From assembly GCA_037962975.1 (NCBI GenBank), contig CM075673.1, positions 151,424,667 through 151,488,666 on the forward strand: a stretch of DNA of 64,000 nt. Direction: 5' to 3'. This stretch comes from Clitoria ternatea (lineage: Eukaryota; Streptophyta; Magnoliopsida; Fabales; Fabaceae). This document shows, piece by piece, positions 55,801 to 64,000 of this stretch. A model generated the notes under the pieces. The model was not told the DNA's origin. It worked only from the letters and a program-made list of their open reading frames with translations, and did not search any database. Position 1 is the first letter of the stretch; the number at the start of each line of letters is the position of its first letter. The translations under genes and the position numbers were made by a program.

Positions 55801-56502
55801 GATGGTGCCAACGTTGCCCCAACTCGAAGAGCATGGATCATACGACAAACACCACGAAGGCCTCTCCTTCCATGCCTTTAGAGTTTCTCTCACTTGTTGC
55901 AACTTGTATGAGTTCTATGTTCTTTACGAAGCATGACTCTTCGGGCGACACACTGATATAACACATAGATGGCATAGGATCGTAGAGGAAAGCTATATAG
56001 TTACATAATGGTTCTACTCTGTTCCTCAACATGGATGGCCCGATCTCGACAACAATGATAGCTAGGATTCCTAAAGAAATAACAATGAAGATAATGAAGT
56101 GATACTCGTCTAGAATTATTAATGGGTTTAAGGTGTGTATCTTTACTACTTATGTTGTTTTTAACTTTCCCTATATTTAAGGCATGAGGTAATTAAGTAG
56201 GTAGACTTCTCTATGTCTATTCTCATTTTGATGTATGCTCTTAGAGACAAAATGGTAGTTTCTACCCCTATGTCATGTCTGTTATTAATGCATGAAATAT
56301 TTTTTGGATGTGTATAGTAAAGATTGAAGCGTGACTTACTACTTTATTTCTAACAAAATACACTATGAAAACAAAAGAACATTTTTGGCCCATATTTTTA
56401 AAAGGTTTTGTTATAAGTGACACACTAACTTAGACATAAAGGGATGGATTTCTCATTAAGCTTTACGGAAACCTTTGTTTTAAGTTAGGGTGCTACATAT
56501 TC
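52853..56502 (+). repeat. Distal piece of the host gypsy LTR
   Basis: The remaining 3.65 kb of the LTR that starts at 26065, ending GGGTGCTACA. TATAAATAG at 53239-53247, followed by a T/C-rich 5'-UTR-like stretch, suggests the promoter part. A 98-codon ORF (55466-55762: TIPLPESNNGDGARAS, DNDDEDDSEIRDISDG) and overlapping frames up to about 55930 have no recognised family. No host gene is seen in this interval. Confidence 0.6.
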
Positions 56503-57203
56503 AATTTAGCTTTATTTTGGTGTGCCAGGGTAACAACAATATAATGATTAACCAGGAAGTTATCCACATGATAAGAAATAAGGAGGAGGTAAAGGCATGA
56601 TGATGATAATGAAGTTAGACTTGGAGAAAGCTTGTGATTGGCTGAATTAGGGTTTTATTAAGGACACTTTCATTGAGTTAGGTTTCCCTAGTGGCTTCAT
56701 TCAGCTTGTTTAGTGATGCTTGTCTTTGTCTAGAATGCAAGTTATCTAGAATGGAGAAAAGCTTATAAAGTTTTGACCATTTAAAGGCATTAGGCAAGGT
56801 GTCCCTTTCTCACCTACCTTACCTTTTTATACTTTGTATAAAGAGATTGCTTCACCTTATTAATGCAACAACGAAAAACAAGTGGTGGCGTCCTATACGA
56901 TTGAATAGGGGAGGACCTTTGCTTTTTCATTCAGCCTTTTCTATTAGGTTGAGGCGATCAATCCATGTTTGTAAATATTTGGGGATATTTTTAGGAAGAT
57001 GGTAAGCTTAAGTAAGTCTTGAGTGTTATTTTCTAGAAATTTCTCTTGGGCAGCCCATGAACATATTAGCCAAGGTCTTGGTATACATGGTATGCCTTTA
57101 TTTCACCAAAGGACATCGACCTAAACTTTTGGTTATATTTTAGACAATATGAGGCACAGATTGAATAATCAGAAGGCTTCTCATCTGTCTTTATTAACCC
57201 TTT
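56503..57203 (+). pseudogene. L1-type LINE reverse transcriptase, central fragment
   Basis: It resumes the frame broken at 26064. Visible with frameshifts are INQEVIHMIRN, KLDLEKACDW (RT motif A region, usually KAYD), GFIKDTFIELGFPSGFIQL, PFKGIRQGVPFSPTLPF (motif B region, usually GIRQGDPLSP), RPIRLNRGGPL, then VLFSRNFSWAAHEHISQGLG and GMPLFHQRT, FGYILDNMRHRLNN. The catalytic FADD box is missing because of a small deletion near 56930. It breaks off at 57203 after KASHLSL. Confidence 0.85.
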
Positions 57204-58331
57204 GACAAGCGTACCAAATTTGTTGTAGCTTCAAAATAAGGATTATCGATCCACATATACTTGTTAGATGTTATAGCAATTTGTGATTGATACTAATTCA
57301 TTGAAAAACTTAAACAAAGAATTTGTCACTTTCATATACAAAGATGGTTTGTAGTGTTGGTGATTTTCTTAAGTTAAAAAAAGGAATTCAATTTAAAAGA
57401 TGAAATATATTGTGACAGGTGTTGGGATTAAACTATACCTATACAATGTTCTATAAATATTTAATTTAATTACGTAATTAATCATGTTATTAAAACTCAT
57501 ATTCACTACATTTAATTTCTCAGAGTTCAGATTTTAAATCATATCCTTAATCGAAGATTCCTCTAATGATTAACGATAGAACTTGCATTAGGCATGAATG
57601 TTAGTGGCTATTATCCTTGATCTCATTCCTAGAAATAAAGGATAAGAGGTAATCTAGTCCTAAATCCATTTGAACGTATCAAAACACGAACATGATTCAT
57701 TCACCTTGTTTGAAACATGAACTAAATGAAGAAATTGAATTACAAATAATGATTGATTATATAAAAGAACTTAAATATTTACAAGAATATAAACTTACTA
57801 TGGTTGTTCAATCCCAACTAGGAAAGGAAATCAGCCACACATCATGGTGGAGATTACAAGATATTCAACAATAGAATTGCAAGAGTTTAAAATGAAAATG
57901 GTGATCCAAGGTTCCTTTAAGCTCTCTTTTCCTCTTTTTCTTTATCCACCACTTTAAAAAATCTCTTTTTTGGCTTTACTTAATGGCCCAATAATAGAAC
58001 GAGTCTAAAGTTACATAGCAATAACCGCCTAAGCGAGGATCACTTGCCTAGGCGAGTAACCTTTTTTACTTCCTCTCACCTAGACGAGGGTGGCTCGCCT
58101 AGGCATGTTGCCAAGCTTTCCTCCTTCCCTTTCCATGCTTTTCTTACCGCTTTTTATCCCTATTTTTCTACCAAATGCTAAGAAAACACAAAATTAGATT
58201 AATTTATACATATGATTCAATATTTACACAGCATTTGGGATATTTTCTAATTACAAAGTGCTTTACTACTCTAATTTAGGTTAAACATATAGGAAAATTA
58301 ACCTAAAATATTCAACTAATAGTTTTTTGTA
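57204..58331. mobile_element. Insertion of about 1.1 kb in the LINE, LTR-like
   Basis: The LINE frame stops at ...SHLSL (57203) and resumes with GRLALVKSVLEAVPL at about 58332, so some 1.1 kb is foreign. Its left part (TTGACAAGCGTACCAAATTTG, quoted here from the second T on as TGACAAGCGTACCAAATT, then AAGGATTATCGATCCACA) resembles the segment near the primer-binding end of gypsy LTRs. CCTAGG palindromes lie at 58044-58056 and 58090-58105. Exact borders and target duplication could not be fixed. A solo LTR is the favoured reading. Confidence 0.5.
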
Positions 58332-59770
58332 GGAAGGCTGGCATTGGTGAAATCAGTGTTAGAGGCGGTCCCATTGCATTAGATTTAATCCACCTATCTT
58401 CATTTTTGGTATGTGAGTAGGTGGATTAGACATACCATAATTTCCTCTAGGGTTAGCCAAGGTGAGAGAAGGATGCATATAATGAGTTGGGCACGTATTT
58501 GTCAACCCAAGGCTTATGGTGGGCTTGGCGTTTATCTTTTGAGAAAATGAATTAGTCATGCCTTATGAAAATTGGTTGGAGGTTGATTCAATGGAGGAGT
58601 TTATTATGGGTAAGGGTACTTCGGTCAAAGTATGTTAGTGGTGATAGCTTATTCCTAACATTGGTCATAGGAATGGTTCTTCTAGTCTTTAGAGAGGCGT
58701 GGTTTCTGCATGGGATAAAGTTGTAAATGGGGTTTTAGTTTGCCTAAGACGTGGTGATCAAATTCGTCTCTAGCATGATTCCTAGATCCTCAAGTTGGGA
58801 AAGCTTTGGGATCATGTGTTAGTGGACTTATGGGGGTAACTCTCATAGTTTAAAGGTAAGTAATTATTTGGATGATAATAGAAGTTGAAACATGTAGGAA
58901 CTTCAACGTGTTCTCCCTCTTAAAGTTTGTGATGCTATCAAAAATTTTCAACCCCCTAATGGTGCTTTTGTGATGCGGTTTGTGGAGTCTTGAGGTAGAT
59001 GGGGGATTCTCATTGGCTTCAATATATAAGAATGTTGTCCACGCTTTTGAGCCTCGAGATAACTTATTTAAGTCAGAATGGTCTTGGCCTAACCCATAGA
59101 AGGCGTGCTTTCTTTTTTGGAAGGTAGTTATTCATGGAATCCCTATTAACTACCACAGGTTCAATAGGCATATGGCTTCTTTAGGACTTTGTCCATTATG
59201 TTAGGGTTTAGTTGAAGATTCTTTACATGTGTTTTGTGGTTGTTTGGAAGTGCATGTAATTTGGTGTGGTGCTTTTCATATTAATAATTCTTTCTTTTCT
59301 GAAATAAGTGTTGAAATATGGGTGAGCTTCAATACTCTTTAGAGGTTGGTCTTAAGGTATCATTTCTGGGTTGGTTATTGATTCTCTCTAATAAATGTGT
59401 AATAAGGCAATTTGTGATGGAGATATGATTGATTCAAATTCTCTAGTGACAAAAATTTAGAACTAAGTGAAGGTTGTTGGTGCTGTGGTGATTGCATCGT
59501 GCAATCATGATGAGTGGTTTAAAATTAACTCAAATTGAATTGTTATCATCTCATTTGGTATGGGGAGCTAGGGGAGGTTGATTCAAGATTGGATTAGGTG
59601 TTCTGTTCAAGGATTTGTTGATAGAGTAGGGAGTGGCTCAGTGATTCAAGCTAAACTTAATGGGATTAGGCGAGGCTTGTTGTTGGCTAGAGAACGAGGA
59701 TGTAGAAGAATGGTAGTGCAATCAGACTGTTCCTTTGCTATTTCATTGTTAGAGAAAGGAAGCGCTCAAT
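58332..59770 (+). pseudogene. L1-type LINE, connection, zinc-binding and RNase H start
   Basis: Motifs across shifting frames: GRLALVKSVLEAVPL, QPKAYGGLGVY, then LGLCPLC.GLVEDSLHVF and CGCLEVHVIW (about 59180-59275; the zinc-binding domain found after RT in plant LINEs). From 59578 an RNase H domain starts, with AKLNGIRRGLLLARERGCRR and VVQSDCSFAISLLEKG. The frame is cut at 59770 by a MITE. Confidence 0.85.
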
Positions 59771-60001
59771 GGGCCCATATGTTTAAGTTTATTTTTAAGT
59801 ATTTTTTTCAAAAAAATGCTTTCTTTATAAGTACTTTTTTAAATAAGCAGATCAAAGTTGCTTCTTAAAATAAGCAAAAATCTATTTATTTTTAGCTTCT
59901 ATTTATTTTTAAAATTTTAAACAAACACATCAAAATTTAAAATAAGTACTTTTTTAATTAAAAAAACTTATATTTTAAAATAAGTTTAAACAAACGAGTC
60001 C
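59771..60001. mobile_element. Tourist-like MITE in the LINE RNase H
   Basis: 231 bp, starting GGGCCCATATGTTTAAG and ending CTTATTTTAAAATATAAG-type sequence whose reverse complement begins GGACTCGTTTGTTTAAAC. These are inverted ends of about 28 bp. The 3-bp duplication AAT (59768-59770, 60002-60004) restores the LINE codons exactly when the element is removed. GGGCC-type ends with a 3-bp target duplication suit PIF/Harbinger (Tourist) MITEs, although TTA/TAA is the more usual target. Confidence 0.75.
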
Positions 60002-60267
60002 AATATCATCCTTCTTATGAGATTTTCAAGGAGATTAGGGTGGTGGCAGGCTCGCTTGAGCATGTAGCTTGGAGTCAAATTTGGAGGGAAGAATGGTCTG
60101 CTAATACTCTAGCTAAGTTTAATCTTGGAGTCAAGCATGATATTATGGTGTTCAAAGAGACACCATGGTTTTGTTTTTACTTTCATTTTATGATAGTTGC
60201 AATGTTGTTCCACATACATGGTTGTTATGTTTTTTGTCTGGCATAATGTCCATTTATCCAAAAAAAA
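60002..60267 (+). pseudogene. L1-type LINE, RNase H end and poly(A) tail
   Basis: It continues as YHPSYEIFKEIRVVAGSLEH and WSQIWREEWSANTLAKFNLG, then a stop at 60244-60246, a short 3' UTR and an A run (60260-60267). The A tail marks the 3' end of the LINE. Total LINE length without insertions is roughly 2.5 kb, so it is 5'-truncated. Confidence 0.8.
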
Positions 60268-61087
60268 TGAACAAAGCAATGTAACTAAAAGATAGTGGTG
60301 GGGTGACATGTATCTTTATTCTTTTACTTATATCCATATAATAATTACTCTATATATTCTCCTTTACTAAAAGGAAAGGTCTCAAACATTCATGTTTGTT
60401 TCATGAGAAAACCAAAAAAAAATGTAGAACAGAAAATTAGCATTTATCATGTTTTTTCCATGTTTGTTATGTCTTTTATGATATATGAAAACTACAAGAA
60501 AATTACTATTTTATATTATGTTTTCAAATGGTTTTTATTGAGAAAATGATGAGAAACTGGACATAAAAATTAATCAACAATTTTACCCTTCATTATTTAA
60601 CTTAACCTATGTATCAGTTAAAAAAAAACCAAACATATTGGTAAGAGTCATATAGTAATTTGATAAATAAATATTTTATTTTCTTGTATTTTTCTCATAA
60701 ACCAAATATTGAAAAAATGATTTTCATATAACTTTTATAACATTTTCTAATCAACTAAACGTAATTTATTTTTTCATATTTTTCATACTAATTTATTTAT
60801 ATTTTTCTTTTTTCTCAATAACCAATCGGAACATGAAAAAAGTATAGAATACTGGACAAAAAAATATAGTAACATTGTTAAGAAAAATATCTACAAATCT
60901 AAAATAATCCAAACAAAAAAGATTAGGCAACAACTAGAAAGTACAGTGACATTTCATATATCTACCTAATTGTTCAGTGCAAGAAATCCTGTTTTCTTGG
61001 TAGCCACGAGCTTCGACCACCACCACACAAAAGCATGAAACAAAATATGGCTAAAGAAAAGAAACTTTCACTCTCCATTCATCATCT
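60268..61087 (+). other. Upstream region of the DUF309 gene
   Basis: AT-rich. No gene is recognised. The promoter and 5' UTR of the DUF309 gene must lie here, and the last 60 bases before the ATG are C/T-rich as is common for plant 5' UTRs. No convincing TATA box was singled out. Confidence 0.45.
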
Positions 61088-61456
61088 ATGGCTCTTCTTC
61101 CTTCTTCTCTTAGAATTCTTTTCCATGAATCATCCCAACGTTATGTTCCTTCCTTCTACAACCCCGTCACTCTTTCTACACCATCTTCTTTCACCTTGAC
61201 TCGTTCAAAGCAACACTTAAACCGCACCAAACAGCTCTTGGCTACTTCTTACAGGTATTTCACCGAAGAAGAAAATGATGATGAAGAAGAAGAAAACCAC
61301 AACTTTGATGAAGCAGTGGCTCTCTTCAATGGAGGAGATTACTACAAATGCCATGACTATCTTGAATCTCTTTGGAACAATGCTGAAGAGCCCACCAGAA
61401 CACTTATTCATGGAATACTTCAATGTGCAGTTGGTTTTCATCACCTCTTCAACCAG
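61088..61456 (+). CDS. DUF309-domain protein, exon 1 (partial gene)
   Basis: The first 123 codons are coding, ending at CAG|GT (donor at 61457), phase 0. Residues 1-58 are Ser/Thr-rich with few acids and look like a plastid transit peptide. An acidic run (EEENDDEEEE, 60-69) follows. The conserved domain starts at about 73 with FDEAVALFNGGDYYKCHDYL, then ESLWNNAEEPTRTLIHGILQ and CAVGFHHLFNQ. His89, Glu93 and Trp96 form the H..(L)E..W signature of DUF309 (TTHA0068-like) proteins. These small helical proteins have no assigned reaction, and plant versions are predicted chloroplast proteins. The rest of the domain should follow in a second exon, not found before 64000. Translation past the donor (to 61552) is intronic. 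Confidence is high for the family and moderate for the gene being intact. Confidence 0.8.
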
Positions 61457-61828
61457 GTTTTTATATGCATTACTTGTGCCAATGTTTCCTTTTATTTGGG
61501 ATTTAATTACGTAGAGGATAGCATTATTTACATATACACCTTTCAAAACTGAAAATTTACCTCAATCTTTACTTATTGAAGGGTCATTGGTTTCTTTCAT
61601 ATAAAAAAAAAGTCATTGGTTTCACGATATTTTTTAATTTTCATTTCACATAAAATCATCACCTTATTTATATTTTGTTTATATTATTATGAATTTGACT
61701 ATTGGAAACAGCAATAACAATACTAGTAAATGCAAACTCTGGAAAATATAAAACAAGTTTCGCTACTACATAGTATTTTATCTTTGTGATTATTCATAGT
61801 TATTATATTTCATTTAAAATATCTTTTG

Positions 61829-62033
61829 TTCAGTTTGAAATTAAAATATATTGTAATGGTGTAGTGAAAAACTAATCTCTACCCGAGGCTCTCAATTGAA
61901 AAATCAATCTCTACCAGAGTCTCAAATAAGCAATTCAACAGAAAAGGAAAACAATGATTACTAAGGTAGAGATTGGTTTTTCGATTGATGGATACTGTAA
62001 AGTTACAATATACTTCAATTTCTAATTGAACGA
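61829..62033. mobile_element. Small inverted-repeat element (MITE) downstream of exon 1
   Basis: GTTCAGTTTGAAATTAAAAT followed by ATATTGTAA (from 61829) pairs with the right end, whose reverse complement reads GTTCAATTAGAAATTGAAGT then ATATTGTAA (to 62033). A second inner pair is ACTAATCTCTACC (about 61871) and GGTAGAGATTGGT (about 61964). About 205 bp, no coding capacity. No target duplication was established. Confidence 0.6.
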
Positions 62034-62344
62034 GTGAGATAATGGATCATTAAAGTTAGATCATAGGATCGTGTTTTTGTAATTATCAAAAAAAAATACA
62101 TGCAAACACATGATGAAAATAAAATGATATTTTTGTAATTAAAAGTGAAAATATAAAATGAAATTCAGTGTGCCTTAGGCCTCATTTGGGGTGTTTTTTA
62201 GTTTTTAATTTTAAAAATTTTAAAAACTAAAACTTGTTTTGTTTTTAGTTTCATGTTTTAGTTTTTATGGTTTTAAATTTTAAAAAGTTAAATGTAAAAT
62301 TTTCACTTAATCCCAATTACATTACATAAACAACAACAATAATA

Positions 62345-62571
62345 TAATCGTGGTAGTGGTAGCGGTGGTGGTGGCAATGACGATTACAATGGTGTAGTGG
62401 TGGCGGCAACATGACAATGGTGGCGGCGGCAACAATAGTGGGACTGTGGTTATTTATGGTTCAGGTTAATGGTGGCACAAGCAGTACCTGTGGTTATGGT
62501 GGTGGGACTTATGGTGGTTGTGATGGTGGAGGTGGTGGTGGTAGGAGTGGTGGCAGTGGTAGTGATGGTTT
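62345..62571. repeat. GGT/GGTGAT-rich low-complexity tract, left part
   Basis: Dense GGTGGT, GGTAGT and GGTGGC triplets. The ORF at 62411-62620 (Gly-rich) is a by-product. The same composition resumes after 63517, so this is one tract split by the CACTA element. Confidence 0.85.
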
Positions 62572-62574
62572 AGG

Positions 62575-63516
62575 CATAACAAAAAAATCTAGGTTAGCAA
62601 TGGAACAAATCCATCTCTAGACCTAAAAAATTTGTTGCTAATAAGATTATAAATGAATATAGTTATGGGAGACCATTCGTCGCTAAACCTGGCATCACAA
62701 AACACTTCAATGATGCCACGTTAAATTTCATGACAAATAGCCACAAAAAAAGGACATAACAGACACGGGAGTTTCTGTCCCTTATATCTTCACCCCACAT
62801 GTCACCTTTTTTCAAAGGTAATGTGCTTGGTGACATGGTGTCTTGTAGGTAAGCCTGTTGCTAATGTTCATAAGGAAAATGCATTAACGGCAAAGGCAAA
62901 TTTGTCACTAATGTTTTGGGAAACTAGTTTGTCGTTAACTTGGTGACAAAAGGTTTGGCTTGAGTAAGTGACCAACACCATAGCAATGGGACCCACTCGT
63001 TGGTGAATTATTTGGGTTGCTAGGGGTTACTGACATTAGCGACGACTTTGTGTCATCGTTGATGTAGATGTGTGATCTTGCGTCGCCAATCATGTCTCTA
63101 ATATGACTTTCCTATGTCACATTAGCAACAAGAAGATGTTGTCGCTATTGGATTTGCCTTCCATGATGTCATTAAAACTATCTTAATGTGACTATACTTT
63201 AGCGACAGGATTTTTGTGTCTCTAATGAATTTTTAATTTAGTTTTTTTTTGGTTTTTTCTTTTTTCAGGTTAGATTTATTGATAAAAGCTCAAACCCATA
63301 AAGCATATGATAGGCAATAATTATAATAATTTCACCATTTTACTCAATACTCGTGAATTAAACTACTTTCATAATGTTAAATTAACCATCAAATTAACAA
63401 TTAAACTACTTTCGTTAAATATTCGTTATTTTGTAGTTGTCGCTAAGGTCACTATTAGCGATAGACTGATATTGATGGCTAAATTTTTGTAACTAAAATA
63501 ATATTTTCTAGTTGTG
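62575..63516. mobile_element. Non-autonomous CACTA (En/Spm-like) element
   Basis: Starts CATAACAAAAAAATC and ends with the reverse complement of CACAACTAGAAAATATT. These are diverged forms of the CACTA terminal motif, flanked by a 3-bp duplication AGG (62572-62574 and 63517-63519) as in CACTA elements. Inside, TTAGCGAC/GTCGCTAA-like motifs recur many times in both orientations (for example about 62930, 63040, 63200 and 63440), typical of sub-terminal transposase-binding repeats. 942 bp, no transposase. It sits in the GGT-rich tract. Confidence 0.75.
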
Positions 63517-64000
63517 AGGGTTTAAGGTTATAGTGGTGATAGTGGCGATGACAATAGTTTTCATGGTGAGGGTATCGGTGGTGGTTATGGTGATGGTGGT
63601 GACAGTGACTATGGTGGTTTATGATTTAAGGTTATAATAGCAGTGGTGCTTATAGTGATGGTTGTGGTGGTGTTAGTGGAAATGGTTGTCATGGTGAGAG
63701 TGGTGGTGGTGGTAGTAGTGGTTGTGATGGTGATGATGATGACGAGGTAAAGGTGGTGGTGGCAATGGTAACGGTAATGGTTACAGTGGTCGTGGTGACC
63801 ATGGTAACTGTAGTAGTTATGGTAATGGCAGAAGCAGTGGTGGTGGCAGCGGTGACGATGATTGTAGCGGTGGCAATGGTGATGACGATGATAAAGTGGT
63901 GGTAGCTGTGGTAGTGATAGGGGTGGTAGTGATGACGGTAGTGATAACTTCGACGATAATGATGGTGATATGGATGACAATAGTGGTGGTAGCGACGACG
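63517..64000. repeat. GGT/GGTGAT-rich low-complexity tract, right part
   Basis: Continues to the window end with GGTGGT, GGTGAT, GATGAT and GGTAGT triplets. The minus-strand ORF 63609-63980 (His/Thr/Tyr-rich) is an artefact of this composition. Confidence 0.9.

Larger units (their letters stand above)
26065..56502 (+). mobile_element. Gypsy-type LTR (probable solo LTR) carrying two Sireviruses
   Basis: It begins TGTAACACTCAT and ends TTAGGGTGCTACA (56497), followed by TATTC and then AATTT. AATTT precedes the left end too (26060-26064), so it is the likely target duplication, with five unexplained bases at the right border. Without the two Sireviruses about 4.06 kb remains (26065-26329, 41925-42068, 52853-56502). 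That is a length known for long gypsy LTRs. A TATAAATAG lies at 53239-53247. No gag-pol and no second LTR was found. It splits the RT gene of an L1 element, which supports both borders. Confidence 0.7.
61457..64000 (+). other. Presumed intron 1 of the DUF309 gene, repeat-filled
   Basis: From the GT donor to the window end no sequence encodes the expected continuation of the domain. The interval holds a MITE (61829-62033), GGT-rich low-complexity tracts and a CACTA element. Either the intron is longer than 2.5 kb or the gene has been severed here. Confidence 0.45.

Noticed and set aside
62411..62620. Gly-rich plus-strand ORF resembling a glycine-rich protein
   Set aside because: Triplet-repeat composition, no signal or exon context, and it runs into the CACTA element.
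63609..63980. Minus-strand 123-codon His/Thr/Tyr-rich ORF
   Set aside because: Product of the GGT/GGTGAT low-complexity tract.

Overview
This is a 64 kb stretch of plant nuclear DNA, AT-rich and mostly repeats. The repeat families (Sirevirus-type Ty1/copia elements of the SIRE1 kind, Tat- and Tekay-like Ty3/gypsy LTRs, an L1-type LINE) and the two host genes point to a dicot, probably a phaseoloid legume such as Vigna or Phaseolus. The species call is inference. No bacterial-type operons, CRISPR arrays or tRNA/rRNA genes were seen.

Only two host genes are supported. An intronless PHYTOCHROME KINASE SUBSTRATE (PKS) family gene lies at 10570-12135 (minus). The first exon of a plastid-type DUF309 gene lies at 61088-61456 (plus); its remaining exons are beyond the window or not recognisable. 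A candidate microRNA-like hairpin sits at 13655-13740, behind a TATA box and a cluster of GTAC motifs.

Layout. 1-5307: a Tat-lineage gypsy derivative on the minus strand, with LTR, polypurine tract, a tandem-repeat 3' UTR and a decayed integrase fused directly to a second LTR copy. 5308-10569: AT-rich intergenic DNA with three related inverted-repeat elements at 7985-9305. 10570-15316: the PKS gene and its upstream region. 15325-24446: a small hAT-type element (8-bp TSD) holding a gypsy LTR-type insertion (15877-24334, TSD AAAAT), which holds two more (16746-19342, TSD TAAGA; 20467-23271, TSD GAGGC). 26010-60267: one L1 LINE split by a roughly 30 kb insertion stack. A gypsy LTR (26065-56502) interrupts the RT gene. 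It carries a minus-strand Sirevirus (26330-41919, TSD AGACC), itself holding a plus-strand Sirevirus solo LTR (32536-34580) and a gypsy solo-LTR-like insertion (35919-38877, TSD AGGAA). It also carries a plus-strand Sirevirus (42069-52852). The distal LINE holds another insertion near 57204-58331 and a Tourist-like MITE (59771-60001). 60268-64000: the DUF309 exon, a MITE, and a GGT-rich low-complexity tract interrupted by a non-autonomous CACTA element (62575-63516, TSD AGG).

All retrotransposon coding regions are broken by stops, frameshifts, deletions or catalytic-residue changes. The two full-length Sireviruses lie head to head with 149 bp between their LTRs. Both carry the extra envelope-like ORF downstream of pol. 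Coordinates of most insertions rest on matching terminal motifs plus target-site duplications that can be read directly.
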